A stretch of 64,000 nt of DNA from Cololabis saira (GCF_033807715.1 NC_084610.1:2295001-2359000); one strand, 5' to 3'. Counted from the stretch's first letter, positions 46,561 through 57,719 are shown. The notes: a model not told the origin generated them from the letters alone. Made by a program: numbers and translations.

Positions 46561-47700
46561 CATCCATCCATCCATCCATCCATCCATCCATTTTCCGCCG
46601 CTTATCCGTTCCAGGGTCGCAGGGGCAGCAGTGTCAGCAGAGATGCCCAGACTTCCTTCACCCCAGACACTTCCTCCAGCTCTTCCTCCAGCTCTTCCTC
46701 CAGCTATTCCTCCATCTCTTCCTCCATCTCTTCCTCCAGCTCTTCCTCCAGCTCTTCCGAGGGGAGTCCGAGGCGTTCCCAGGCCAGCCGATAGACATAG
46801 TCTCTCCAGCGTGTCCTGGGTCTTCCTCGGGGTCTCCTCCCGGTGGGACATGCCTGGAACACCTACCTAGGGAGGAGGGACATGCCTGGAACACCTCCCT
46901 AGGGAGGAGGGACATGCCTGGAACACCTCCCTAGGGAGGAGGGACATGCCTGGAACTCCTCCCTAGGGAGGAGGGACATGCCTGGAACACCTCCCTAGGG
47001 AGGAGGGACATGCCTGGAACACCTCCCTAGGGAGGAGGGACATGCCTGGAACTCCTCCCTAGGGAGGAGGGACATGCCTGGAACTCCTCCCTAGGGAGGA
47101 GGGACATGCCTGGAACTCCTCCCTAGGGAGGAGGGACATGCCTGGAACTCCTCCCTAGGGAGAAGGGACATGCCTGGAACTCCTCCCTAGGGAGGAGGGA
47201 CATGCCTGGAACACCTCCCTAAGGAGGAGGGACATGCCTGGAACACCTCCCTAGAGAGGAGGGACATGCCTGGAACTCCTCCCTAGGGAGGAGGGACATG
47301 CCTGGAACTCCTCCCTAGGGAGGAGGGACATGCCTGGAACTCCTCCCTAGGGAGGAGGGACATGCCTGGAACTCCTCCCTAGGGAGGAGGGACATGCCTG
47401 GAACTCCTCCCTAGGGAGAAGGGACATGCCTGGAACTCCTCCCTAGGGAGGAGGGACATGCCTGGAACATCTCCCTAAGGAGGAGGGACATGCCTGGAAC
47501 ACCTCCCTAGAGAGGAGGGACATGCCTGGAACTCCTCCCTAGGGAGGAGGGACATGCCTGGAACTCCTCCCTAGGGAGGAGGGACATGCCTGGAACTCCT
47601 CCCTAGGGAGGAGGGACATGCCTGGAACACCTCCCTAGGGAGGATCCAGGAGGATCCGGTACAGATGCCCAAGCCACCTCAGCTGACTCCTCTCAATGTG
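46561..47700 (-). pseudogene. LINE C-terminus and 3' tail, expanded by a 32-bp array
   Basis: Read on the minus strand it encodes HIERSQLRWLGHLYRILLDP, then after the array VFQACPTGRRPRGRPRTRWR followed by DYVYRLAWERLG and Glu-rich units, then the GGATAAGCGG block and (GGAT)n tail. LRWLGH...RGRPRTRWRDYV is a typical C-terminal end of fish non-LTR retrotransposon proteins (Rex1/L2-like; clade not tested). The TGG expected in the DPPWE stretch is TAG here, and the 32-bp array breaks the frame. A 12-bp GAGCTGGAGGAA expansion lies at 46670-46755. Confidence 0.75.
46845..47643. repeat. 32-bp minisatellite inside LINE coding sequence, ~25 units
   Basis: Units contain GGGACATGCCTGGAAC and the 14-bp palindrome CCTCCCTAGGGAGG. 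Variants are AACACC/AACTCC and GGAGAAGG, in blocks that look like higher-order duplications (compare 47161-47280 with 47401-47520). Confidence 0.97.
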
Positions 47701-48624
47701 ATATATATATAAAAAGCTGTGCTACGTCTGTGGAAAATACAGCCTACACTACTGCTACTATTTGAACCTATTCAGGGTGTGAGGTTGTGTGGTTTTTCTC
47801 ATAGCCCACTGTTATAAAAGCTGTTTCTTTGGAAGTAAATCAAAAACAATTTAAAGGTAGGGTAAGTGGTTTCTGGATGAACAAAACATGAAATAGTCCA
47901 ACCCTTCCTTCTCCTAGTACCGGGACCATGAACGCTTCCTGTTAGCGATATGAAATAAGTTAACTGTATCAACAGAAAATGAGGTCTTAGGTTAACCTTG
48001 TAAGGACGTCCCTGGACTCGGAGGCATCTGGAAACTCCTGTTCTGACAATCCAAAGAAAGAAATGAAAACATGAAATATATTGGGTTCCTGCTGCCTGCA
48101 AACAGTTAAAAGCCAATAATTTGTGGAGCTGAAGACTGCTGAAGTTCTGGTCCTTAAGCAGCTGACGCTCAACCGCTATTGGCTAATCTGTGTTTGGGGG
48201 CGTCTGGACGAGGCTGGTACGACGACGCCTTGTCTGGATAAATGTGCATTAATAGTTGCTCCTCTAAGACCATTTCTTATGCCTTTCCCTCTTGGCACTA
48301 TGTTAGCGCACACGCAAAACTGCTGGAGATGGATTCATTAGGGTTGACGATGAGCAGCGTCCGGCTACAACTGGTCTTAACTCCTGTGGAAGTGGTTAGG
48401 AGATACTTGGTGTTGTTTAAAGCTGTGTTTTTATTTAGTTTGAGTTTTTTGTCAGATAAATAATGACCCGGTATGTAAATCCCCCAGCATTCTCAGAGAG
48501 ATCCAAGTAGCAGTAATAAGTGTGACTTGTAAATCTTGTGAGCGCCCTGGTTCCAGCCTCCACCAGGACCTACACATGTTCTCTGTTGGTCATGCTCAGT
48601 TTAAGACATTTGTCCTAGTGTTAG
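47701..48624. other. mostly unrecognised; possible TTAA-element end
   Basis: TTAAAGGTAGGGTAAGTGG at 47851 looks like the left end of another TTAA-type element, but no right end was found. Confidence 0.3.
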
Positions 48625-49420
48625 CTGGGAGGGAATATGTCAAAAATTATAAAGATTGTGCACTTGGTGACAAGTTTTTGATATTTGGCATGGTGTTAGT
48701 TATGGACATAAGGTTTTCAAAAACCACCGCAAACAAATCTGGACGGCCCCTAGTGGCCGGTTTGCAGAAAATTCAAAATGGCTCCCGCCGAAAAGACCAA
48801 AGGTCAAATCTCAGCTTCTCTTAGTCCTAAATTGTTGTATATTGTCACTTTCTCTACTTTTTTGGTGCTAGGAATTCAATTCTGTTCTTCAATTTCTTCA
48901 ATTCTTCAATTTCCTATTCCAAGGTCATGTTGAAGGTCAAATTTAATTTTCAAGGTCATTTATTGCCCAAAAAACTCCATATCTCTAGAATTAAGTCACA
49001 GAGAAAGATTATATTTGGCTCTAGACTCCTATTTTCACCCCCAAGGAATGCAGTTTTCTGTTTATTGGACAGGTCACTATCACTGTAGTGTCAATAATCT
49101 CATTGGGTGAGAACAGTGGCTTCATTCAGGCTTAAGATGAACAGAACCTCAGAACTAAGTCACAGTGAAAGAATAGGATTTTATTAAAATAACACACACA
49201 AAAAACATCAGCTGTGCATATTTAAACTCACTTAACACCAACAATGCCGCCTCTAGCGCCTCGCTTATTGATTAATTTTGAATTGTCTGCAAACCGGCCA
49301 CTAGGGGGCGGTCCCAATTTGTTTGCAGTGGTTTTTGAAAACCTTATGTCCATAACTAACACCATGCCAAATATCAAAAACTTGTCACCAAGTGCAGGAT
49401 TTTCATGAATTCCCTCCCAG
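48625..49420. mobile_element. inverted-repeat MITE (CTGGGAGGGAAT)
   Basis: Ends CTGGGAGGGAAT and ATTCCCTCCCAG. Arms of ~160 bp pair through TTTTTGATATTTGGCATGG and TAGTGGCCGGTTTGCAG. The ~450-bp centre is not palindromic. No target duplication resolved. Confidence 0.75.
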
Positions 49421-50105
49421 TTATGTTTAAACTGTGAGAGGAGACGTTGTGCCGTCAGTGTGAAACCTCTCCTGGCCTGTAAACTCCAAACGTTTGTAGA
49501 AACCAGCCGTGAAGCCTGATGTGTCCATGCATCTCTCAGAACAGGATCCGGTAGTTTGCTCGCAGCTCTGGAGCTCTGCAGAGTTTAACGTTGGGGGTTT
49601 TCAGAGTCCCGTTGTTCAGCTGCACATGCCTACCGTTAGGTCGTCTTGTGGTGTGCGTTTGAGGTGTTGCCAGCCAGATATGCCTCCACGCTCGCACACG
49701 GGGCCTGGCTGAGGGCCTGGCATGGATCCGCCGCTCACAGGAGGCAGCGGCGTCCCTCAGGGGCCCGTAACCCACCAAATAGCTGGCCCAGCTGGGCCTC
49801 TGCACTCTCTGCCGGAGTGTGTTAGTGTGTGTGTGGAGCGGAGGAGGAGGATGGAGGATGGAGGAGCAGATGACACGAGTGATCCCAGCAGGCTGAATGA
49901 ATGGAGGTGGATCAGCTAATCTGCCGAGTCTCTGCTGTGTGTTTGCTCTGGACGAGGGCTCTGCTTTCAGGTCAGCTGCTGTTTAACGCAAGAAATAATT
50001 ATCACAGTCGTGCGTTTGTGTCCCAGCTTATCGTTGACTCTGCTGCACATGTGGACTAGTGTGTTGGTGCCGTTTCCACTAAAGGAGGAACGGATGGCCC
50101 ACCAC
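49421..50105. other. no recognised feature
   Basis: Unique-looking sequence; no credible exon. Confidence 0.4.
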
Positions 50106-50790
50106 GTAAAGTTGCTTTCGTCCACGAAAATTATGACTAAATATCGTTGTCAACGAACCTTTATCACCTGATGAAAACGAGATGCAACCAAAATGCTGGT
50201 CATGTGACGATAACGATAATTAAATATATAATGCAATATTGTAGAGGAATAAAAACAAGACTAAAATGAAGATTACAAAATAAAAACTCTGCTAAAAATG
50301 TGTCTTCATTTTCGTTGATCAAAACGAAACAAAATGTTCTAACAAAGATCCTTAATCTCCATTTTTTGGAAGTAGTTTCCTCTGGTTTAGTCGATGTGGA
50401 AAAGAAAATTGAATGTGTCATTGAAAAAGAAAAAGATGGGGAGAAATGCGGAAAAATAATTAAGTTGTAAACTCAAATTAGAGTCTTCTGTATCTGAAAT
50501 GAATGTATTCTTGAGTCTATAAGGTAACAATAATATAATAATAAGATAACCTTGTTTGAATTGTAAAATGGGTTTGGATAAATATAATCTTTGACTAAAA
50601 CTAGACTAAAATGGTCCTGGACAATTCTGACTAAAATAAGATTAAAATGCGCAGATTTTTAGTCCACTGAAACTTGACACGACTAAGAGGAGAATGAATG
50701 TGAATAAAACTAATAAAAACTAAAATGATAGCTTGACCCAAAGACTAGACTAAAACTAAAATTGAAACAGGCGGAAAAAAACAACACTAG
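50106..50790 (+). mobile_element. TAGTC-rich element, best complete copy
   Basis: TAAAGTTGCTTTCGTCCACG at the left and AAACAACACTAG at the right. Contains many ACTAAAA/TTTTAGTC motifs and no ORF. It supplies the unexpanded, uninterrupted reference for the copies at 22.6, 30.1 and 33.9 kb. Superfamily not assigned. Confidence 0.75.
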
Positions 50791-51253
50791 TGTCTCTGAA
50801 ATGACTGGAAGCTGACAAAAGTAATGAGGAATAATAACTTCCTCTCAGTGACACTAACTCCTCCACTCCTCTGGCTTTGACGGGTTTCTTCTTCAGACTG
50901 CAGCTCCAGCTCGTCCACAGATCTCCAGCAGGATCTGTTCTTCTGCCGGCCGCTCCACTCCATCAGAGCTGACTAGACTTTGCAAACAACAAACGTGCAA
51001 AGACAGTTTGTCATCTCTTCTTTTCTGTTTTGACTCGTATTTTTTTGCGGGTTGGAGACTGTGCGAGAGTTCTGGTGTGGGTCTGTGGAGCCGTCTCTGA
51101 AGGCCTGAACCGCAGAGAGGTCGTCAAAGCTTCAGTACGTCTGAATACAAACCCATGCTCACCCTGGACTCTTATTTTGAAAGGAGGACGGGTGCTGAGT
51201 TGCTCATCATTCGACAGAAACTGATAAAATGAAATCAAGCCTTGCACAAGTTT
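50791..51253. other. no recognised feature
   Basis: Unique-looking sequence. Confidence 0.4.
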
Positions 51254-51261
51254 CCGTAGAC

Positions 51262-51779
51262 CAGGGGTGTCAAACTCATTTCATATCGTGGGCCACATAC
51301 GGCCTCGGTAGATGTCACGTGGGCCGGACCATTAAAATTATACCATACAAGCATGTATGGAAGTCGCACTCAAAATATCATGTCTTTCCTTTGTTTTGGT
51401 GTAAAAAAGCGCAAGAACATTAGGAAAATGTTGAAATTCAATGAACATTCCTTTTACAAAACATTTCATGGAACACCTCATATTTCCTTAGACAAATGTG
51501 CAATTTACTTTTATCTTTCACACATATGCATTGCAACTGATCCCACTGATTGTGCAAATTAATTAATTGGTATTGAAAAATATAGTAATGCACTTTAAGA
51601 TTAAATGAGATTTATAAAGAAGCAGATGGCGCATTGATACCGCTGTTGTCTTCTACTCTGATCAAAACAGTGCGCCCCCTAGCGGACAATACATGAATTG
51701 CATCTTATTAAAAATTTGAATTCCATGTCTTTTATGCATTTTTTCACTTTTAAATTATCCCGCGGGCCTGACACCCCTG
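51262..51779. mobile_element. hAT MITE (CAGGGGTGTCAAAC type)
   Basis: Ends CAGGGGTGTCAAACTCAT and GGCCTGACACCCCTG. CCGTAGAC (51254-51261) and ACGTAGAG (51780-51787) look like an eroded 8-bp duplication (6 of 8). The GGGCCxxAT subterminal pattern is typical of this common hAT type. Confidence 0.82.
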
Positions 51780-51787
51780 ACGTAGAG

Positions 51788-52100
51788 TAACCACTCAAGG
51801 CCACGCCCCTCTCCTTGGGATGACCCCTCCCCCTTTTTTTAGAGAAAATAAACTCTCAAAAACTTCAGTTTGTGTTGTGTTCAGCATATGATTTTTAAAA
51901 ACAAATTATTTTGAAATCTGTAACTTCAGACACGTGATGCTTGAATGCATCACCTGGAGATCCAATAAGTGGATTAAAGATGTCGTGAGTGAAAACCTCC
52001 GGCCACTTGGTGGCAGCGTTGGTCCACTATGAAGGATAACTGTTCTGATAACTGAAAGTTGTTCCACATTAACGTTGGCGATCACCATAAAACTGTTTAC
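51788..52100. other. no recognised feature
   Basis: Unique-looking sequence. Confidence 0.4.
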
Positions 52101-52268
52101 CAGGGGCCGGATTCACCAATATGTTCTTAAGAACGATCTTAAGAAATGTCTTAAGATCTAAACTTAAGAAGTTCATAAGAAAGTTCTTAAGTGCAATTCC
52201 TCAATATTTTCTTAAGAACCGTCTTAAGAACTGTCATTTCTTACGAATTTCTTATTTTTCCTACTTAA

Positions 52269-52610
52269 AGGAGCATGAGGCTCCTTTTAAGAAATGAGAC
52301 TCTCTAGCGCCACCCTTCACCACGACGGCCGTTGGGGGTACTGCAGCCAACAGTGAAGCCGGCACGGGAGAACGGGGAGAACGTGCATGCAGCGTCATGT
52401 GACGTCACATCCACAGGACAACGCGGGAAATTCGGACCCCGAATTGCAGCACATTTTGCAGCACACAGCCTGTTCAAGGCAAAGGAGAGATACACTAGAG
52501 GAATCATTCTTTTGGGTTTGGAACGCTTCATCTGACATTATTACTAGAAAACTTAAAACGTATACGATTTTTTTTTCATAAATCCTGCCTCAATCCTGCC
52601 TCAAGCTCCT
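52269..52610. mobile_element. TTAA-flanked MITE (AGGAGC type), second copy
   Basis: Ends AGGAGCATGAGGCTCC and CTCAAGCTCCT, TTAA at 52265-52268 and 52611-52614. Interior closely matches 28854-29192. Confidence 0.88.
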
Positions 52611-52705
52611 TTAAGAACTTCTTAAAATATGTCATTGCATTGCACGCGCCAACAAACAACATTTATACAGGTAGTTTGGTCTTAACCGTCAGTCACTCAC
52701 TAAAC

Positions 52706-52822
52706 ATGGAGAAGGAGAAAAAGAGATGCAGGAACTTTTCAAGGTTATGGTGGATGAGATTAATGTGTGAAAAAAAATACTATTGGGGAAAATTAATAAT
52801 AATTAACTACCACGCTAACTAA
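52706..52822 (+). pseudogene. Myb-like transposon gene start, frameshifted
   Basis: ATG 52706 gives MEKEKKRCRNFSR, and after an apparent frameshift VMVDEINV is readable. An (K/R)xRNFS...LVDEIN pattern occurs at the N-terminus of Myb/SANT-like proteins of Harbinger-type elements (family knowledge, not tested). Stops follow quickly. Confidence 0.35.
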
Positions 52823-53040
52823 CATGCTAACAAACAGTTAACAGGCTCTTTGTCTCAAACTATGACCTACTAGTCTAAACTTGTCTAAAATGTGTTGAAA
52901 AAGGTGATATTAGAGTCTTACCTTTTCACAGAAGACATTTTAAGACAGGTCAATGTTGTCTTAAATTTAAGAAAAAAGTCAAGAACAAATTTGAGAACTT
53001 TTATTTCAAGAATACCATTTATTCTTAAGTTTTTTCTTAA

Positions 53041-54413
53041 AGGAGCTGTATGTAAGAGCAATAATAAAACGAATCATAAAATGACCCCGATATGTCAACA
53101 GACATTTAAAAATCATGTTCATTTCAAATACTTATGTCATTGACAACAGCACTCAAGCCAGGATATTCCAGTTTAAAAAGAGGAGTTGCAGCCCTCAACT
53201 GATGTTTATGTTGTCATTTTTTGTTTTGGCCTGAAGCTCCACCCTCCACCTATCTCCCAATCACCAAGTCAGTATTGTTTCTGAAGCTCCACCCTCCACC
53301 TATCTCCCAATCACCAAGTCAGTATTGTTTCTGAAGCTCCACCCTCCACCTATCTCCCAATCACCAAGTCAGTATTGTTTCTGAAGCTCCACCCTCCACC
53401 TATCTCCCAATCACCAAGTCAGTATTGTTTCTGAAGCTCCACCCTCCACCTATCTCCCAATCACCAAGTCAGTATTGTTTCTGAAGCTCCACCCTCCACC
53501 TATCTCCCAATCACCAAGTCAGTATTGTTTCTGAAGCTCCACCCTCCACCTATCTCCCAATCACCAAGTCAGTATTGTTTCTGAAGCTCCACCCTCCACC
53601 TATCTCCCAATCACCAAGTCAGTATTGTTTCTGAAGCTCCACCCTCCACCTATCTCCCAATCACCAAGTCAGTATTGTTTCTGAAGCTCCACCCTCCACC
53701 TATCTCCCAATCACCAAGTCAGTATTGTTTCTGAAGCTCCACCCTCCACCTATCTCCCAATCACCAAGTCAGTATTGTTTCTGAAGCTCCACCCTCCACC
53801 TATCTCCCAATCACCAAGTCAGTATTGTTTCTGAAGCTCCACCCTCCACCTATCTCCCAATCACCAAGTCAGTATTGTTTCTGAAGCTCCACCCTCCACC
53901 TATCTCCCAATCACCAAGTCAGTATTGTTTCTGAAGCTCCACCCTCCACCTATCTCCCAATCACCAAGTCAGTATTGTTTCTGAAGCTCCACCCTCCACC
54001 TATCTCCCAATCACCAAGTCAGTATTGTTTCTGAAGCTCCACCCTCCACCTATCTCCCAATCACCAAGTCAGTATTGTTTCTGAAGCTCCACCCTCCACC
54101 TATCTCCCAATCACCAAGTCAGTATTGTTTCTGAAGCTCCACCCTCCACCTATCTCCCAATCACCAAGTCAGTATTGTTTCTGAAGCTCCACCCTCCACC
54201 TATCTCCCAATCACCAAGTCAGTATTGTTTCGGCATCCGGGTTGCCGGCTCGGCTCTAATTATGGCAGCCATGGCAGCCTACGTTCCTGCTGCATTCTGC
54301 AGCCTACCTGGCAACCTCTGGTCGGGGGGAGGAGGGGGAGGGTACACGCCGATCAACAATATTTTGAAAGTGACTGCAGTACCAGTTTTGGACATTTCTT
54401 ACAGACGGCTCCT
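53041..54413. mobile_element. TTAA-flanked element (AGGAGCTGTATGTAAGA) with 1-kb array
   Basis: Ends AGGAGCTGTATGTAAG and CTTACAGACGGCTCCT, TTAA at 53037-53040 and 54414-54417. About 370 bp of ordinary element sequence flank a 1000-bp tandem array. Kolobok-like by target and ends. Confidence 0.85.
53231..54230. repeat. 50-bp minisatellite, exactly 20 apparently identical units
   Basis: Each unit runs from CTGAAGCTCCACCCTCCACC to GTCAGTATTGTTT. I see no substitution in any of the 20 units. Confidence 0.98.
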
Positions 54414-54570
54414 TTAAGAAGAAACTTATGAAGAAAGTTGAGAAAATACTTAAGAACTTTTTTGGAGAATATGACTTCTTCTCTTTTTTCTTTTTAAGAC
54501 TGAACTTAAGAAAAAAATGACACTTAAGAAGATTTTTTTCCTTAAGAATGTTTTGTGAATCCGGCCCCTG

Positions 54571-55660
54571 GAAGCTAAACATGATTTGGGCAACGAAGCA
54601 TAAGTCGTATTGACCACCGGTCAAATTCATTGGCTTGTTCTCGCCCCAAAATGGGCGGGAACAACCTTTAAAGACAAAGTATCCAGATGTGTCGCTTTCA
54701 TCTATCGATAAGTGTTAAACATTAAATTTGCAACACTTTAGAGTCAGGATCCCCCGACTTGTGCCATTTGTGGAGCCTGAGGTGGAGGCGGAGGTTCAGC
54801 GGAGGTTCAGCGGAGGTTAGCCTGCTTTTACGATGCCAAGCTTTCCTCTCGCTCCGACGCTCGGCCACGTCGTTTCTCCTCCTTCATTACTGTCCTGAGT
54901 CTCTCCGCTGCCTCCACCACCACCTCCCGCAGCTTTATGTGTGAAATAATACTATAAAGACATAAAAAGCTGTTTCAAAAGACAATAACAAGACTCTAAA
55001 GTTACTTTGAGAGCTGGTCGTGATGGGAGACCACGAGAGCTGGAACCTTCCCAACAATATTCACATTTCTATCGAGTTAAAGTCAAACTGACATTTTTAC
55101 ATAGAAATACTTCTCGTGTCACTTGAACTTGAACGCAACACATCTGGTTACGTTTATTGAATCTGGATTACACAGTTGAAGAAACCTTGATTTGGATTTT
55201 ATGGAGTTTCACACATCAAGTTCAGATATTTGATCTAAATGTTTTAGTTTTTGTAACAATCTCTCAGGAAACGGTACTCTTGAGGAAGAAAGCATCCAAA
55301 ATTTAATTCTGCTCACTTTAGTGTCTCAGGTTGGAGGAAAAGTGATCTCATATCACGTGTCTGAGATCTTAGCTGACACTTTTAACATTTTTTTTTTAGG
55401 TTTATCTGCTCGGGTTTGCAGTCGCTCTGAGCTGCGGGTGAAGTGATGAATAGGGCTGCCACCTTTCAGAAATAGAAATAAGGGACACCCCGATTTCAGC
55501 AGCACAGGCGCTAAAAAAAAAGGGACATCCCCAAAACTTCTAAACTGCATAGAAATGTATTTACTTTATATGAAAAAACAAAATGCTTTGATTTAAAGTT
55601 TAAAGTGCCTTAATAGCATTGAACTTGCAGGACTGTACAGACAGATGTAGAATATAGCTA
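54571..55660. other. unique-looking; one transposon-end remnant
   Basis: TAGGGCTGCCACCTTTCAG at 55451, followed by AAATAAGGGACACCCCG, resembles a terminal piece of a fish DNA transposon. Otherwise no feature seen. Confidence 0.35.
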
Positions 55661-55731
55661 CAGGTGAAGAATATGGTGTAAAAGTCAATAATTCAACTTA
55701 AAAGGTGAAACTAATACATGTATATTACATA

Positions 55732-55929
55732 CAGTGGGGAGAACAAGTATTTGATACACTGCCGATTTTGCAGGTTTTCCCACTTGCAAAGCATGTAGAA
55801 GTCTGTAATTTTTATCATAGGTACTCTTCAACTGTGAGTGATGGAATCTATAAAAAAAATCCAGAAAATCACATTGTATGATTTTTAAGTAATTAATTTG
55901 CATTTTATTGCATGACATAAGTATTTGAT
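55732..55929 (+). repeat. left terminal inverted repeat of the Tc1
   Basis: 198 bp. Compared with 57132-57328 I count two substitutions (CTTGCAAAGC/CTTGAAAAGC and AATTAATTT/AATTCATTT) and a one-base change in the A-run. Confidence 0.92.
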
Positions 55930-56046
55930 CACCTGTCAACCAGTAAGACTTCCGGCTCTCACAGACCTGTTAGTTCTTCTTTAAGAAGCCCTCCTGTTCT
56001 CCACTCATTACCTGTATTAACTGCACCTGTTTGAACTCGTTACCTG

Positions 56047-56054
56047 TATAAAAG
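56047..56054 (+). promoter_or_regulatory. TATA box of the Tc1 transposase gene
   Basis: TATAAAAG about 46 bp before the ATG at 56100; the transcription start would lie within the short leader. Confidence 0.6.
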
Positions 56055-56099
56055 ACACCTGTCCACACACTCAATCAAACAAACTCCAACCTCTCCACA

Positions 56100-57113
56100 A
56101 TGGCCAAGACCAGAGAGCTGTGTAAGGACATCAGGGATAAAATTGTAGACCTGCACAAGGCTGGGATGGGCTACAGGACAATAGGCAAGCAGCTTAAGGC
56201 AACAACTGTTGGCACAATTATTAGAAAATGGAAGAAGTTCAAGATGACGGTCAATCTCCCTCGGTCTGGGGCTCCATGCAAAATCTCACCTCGTGGGGCA
56301 TCAATGATCATGAGGAAGGAGAGGGATCAGCCCAGAACTACACGGCAGGACCTGGTCAATGACCTGAAGAGAGCTGGGACCACAGTCTCAAAGAAAACCA
56401 TTAGTAACACACTACGCCGTCTTGGATTAAAATCCTGCAGCGCACGCAAGGTCCCCCTGCTCAAGCCAGTGGAGGTCAAGGCCCGTCTGAAGTTTGCCAA
56501 TGACCATCTGGATGATCCAGAGGAGGAATGGGAGAAGGTCATGTGGTCTGATGAGACTAAAATAGAGCTTTTTGGTCTAAACTCCATTCGCCGTGTTTGG
56601 AGGAAGAAGAAGGATGAGTACAACCCCAAGAACACCATCCCAACCGTGAAGCATGGAGGTGGAAACATCATTCTTTGGGGATGCTTTTCTGCAAAGGGGA
56701 CAGGACGACTGCACCGTATTGAAGGGAGGATGGATGGGGCCATGTATCGCGAGATCTTGGCCAACAACCTCCTTCCCTCAGTAAGAGCATTGAAGATGGG
56801 TCGTGACTGGGTCTTCCAGCATGACAACGACCCGAAACACACAGCCAGGGCAACTAAGGAGTGGCTCCGTAAGAAGCATTTCAAGGTCCTGGAGTGGCCT
56901 AGCCAGTCTCCAGACCTGAACCCAATAGAAAATCTTTGGAGGGAGCTGAAAGTCCATATTGCCCAGCGACAGCCCCGAAACCTGAAGGATCTGGAGAAGA
57001 TCTGTATGGAGGAGTGGGCCAAAATCCCTGCAGTGTGTGCAAACCTGGTCAAGAACTACAGGAAACGTCTGATCTCTGTAATTGCAAACAAAGGTTTCTG
57101 TACCAAATATTAA
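56100..57113 (+). CDS. Tc1/mariner transposase, intact (337 aa)
   Basis: Catalyses cut-and-paste transposition of the element by binding its terminal repeats and inserting at TA. Residues 1-50 form a paired-like helix-turn-helix ([20 protein letters not shown]), a [10 protein letters not shown] linker follows at 57-66, and a second helix-turn-helix spans about 67-125. The catalytic domain shows D151 ([11 protein letters not shown]), a Gly-rich box ([14 protein letters not shown], 184-197), D242 (HDNDPKH) and E277 (PIENLW), with exactly 34 residues between the last two (DD34E). Length is normal for the family (~340). It starts at the first ATG after the TATA box and ends TAA inside no repeat. 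Compared with what I recall of close relatives, two residues seem to be missing in the turn after KQLK (about residue 33) and one near AVCANL (about 311); both would be in-frame. Whether DNA binding survives the first is unknown. Confidence 0.96.
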   Translation: MAKTRELCKDIRDKIVDLHKAGMGYRTIGKQLKATTVGTIIRKWKKFKMTVNLPRSGAPCKISPRGASMIMRKERDQPRTTRQDLVNDLKRAGTTVSKKTISNTLRRLGLKSCSARKVPLLKPVEVKARLKFANDHLDDPEEEWEKVMWSDETKIELFGLNSIRRVWRKKKDEYNPKNTIPTVKHGGGNIILWGCFSAKGTGRLHRIEGRMDGAMYREILANNLLPSVRALKMGRDWVFQHDNDPKHTARATKEWLRKKHFKVLEWPSQSPDLNPIENLWRELKVHIAQRQPRNLKDLEKICMEEWAKIPAVCANLVKNYRKRLISVIANKGFCTKY

Positions 57114-57131
57114 GTTCTGTTTTTCTGATGT

Positions 57132-57328
57132 ATCAAATACTTATGTCATGCAATAAAATGCAAATGAATTACTTAAAAATCATACAATGTGATTTTCTGG
57201 ATTTTTTTTTAGATTCCATCACTCACAGTTGAAGAGTACCTATGATAAAAATTACAGACTTCTACATGCTTTTCAAGTGGGAAAACCTGCAAAATCGGCA
57301 GTGTATCAAATACTTGTTCTCCCCACTG
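57132..57328 (-). repeat. right terminal inverted repeat of the Tc1
   Basis: 197 bp, reverse complement of 55732-55929. It includes the poly-A signal of the transposase gene. Confidence 0.92.
57152..57157 (+). terminator. poly-A signal AATAAA of the Tc1 gene
   Basis: AATAAA 39 bp after the stop codon. Confidence 0.55.
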
Positions 57329-57464
57329 TAGTCTCATTACAGGCAAAGCTAAATATGTTATGCCTTTATTTTTTTTAATTTTGATGATTGAATTTTTTAT
57401 TGATTTCATAAAATATTCAAATTTTTCTGAGATTTTTTATTTGGGGTTTTCATAAACTGTGAGC

Positions 57465-57719
57465 ACTCCGGCTTCCTCCCACAGTCCAAAAACATGCATA
57501 GTAGGTTAATTGGTGATTCTAAATTGCCCGTAGGTGTGAGTGTGAGTGTGGTTGAGAGCATGGTTTGTGTGTTTATATGTGGCTCTGTGATGGACTGGTG
57601 ACCTGTCCAGGGTGTAACCCCTGCCTCTCACCTGAAATTAGCTGGGATAGGCTCCAGCAGACCCCCGTCACCCTGCAAAGGATAAAGCGGGTATAGATGA
57701 TGGATGGAGGGATGGATGG
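57465..57719 (+). mobile_element. 5'-truncated LINE 3' end, 13-bp target duplication
   Basis: ATAAACTGTGAGC lies at 57452-57464 and again at 57720-57732. The insert has TCCAAAAACATGCATAG, CTGGTGACCTGTCCAGGGTG, GGATAAAGCGGG and a (GGAT)n tail, the 3' end of a common fish non-LTR retrotransposon (L2/RTE-like). Same family as 16287-16410. Confidence 0.88.

Larger units (their letters stand above)
52101..54570 (+). mobile_element. CAGGGGCCGGATTCAC element, host of a two-level nest
   Basis: Ends CAGGGGCCGGATTCACCAA and GTGAATCCGGCCCCTG form an inverted repeat, with TTCTTAAGAA-type motifs repeated inside each end. Two TTAA elements (52269-52610 and 53041-54413) are inserted within it; without them it would be ~0.75 kb. 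A Myb-like ORF start at 52706 points to a Harbinger-type origin, but no target duplication is visible. Confidence 0.75.
55732..57328 (+). mobile_element. complete Tc1 transposon, probably autonomous
   Basis: 1597 bp, starting CAGTGGGGAGAACAAGTATT and ending with its reverse complement, with TA at 55730-55731 and 57329-57330. It holds one uninterrupted transposase gene with a TATA box and a poly-A signal. Gene and both terminal repeats being intact indicates a recent insertion into the surrounding MITE. Confidence 0.95.

Noticed and set aside
53231..54230. Possible CRISPR-like array
   Set aside because: Units are directly adjacent with no unique spacers, and the host is a vertebrate; it is a minisatellite.
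56327..57052. 241-codon minus-strand frame inside the Tc1
   Set aside because: Antisense shadow of the transposase gene; no domain and the sense frame is clearly coding.
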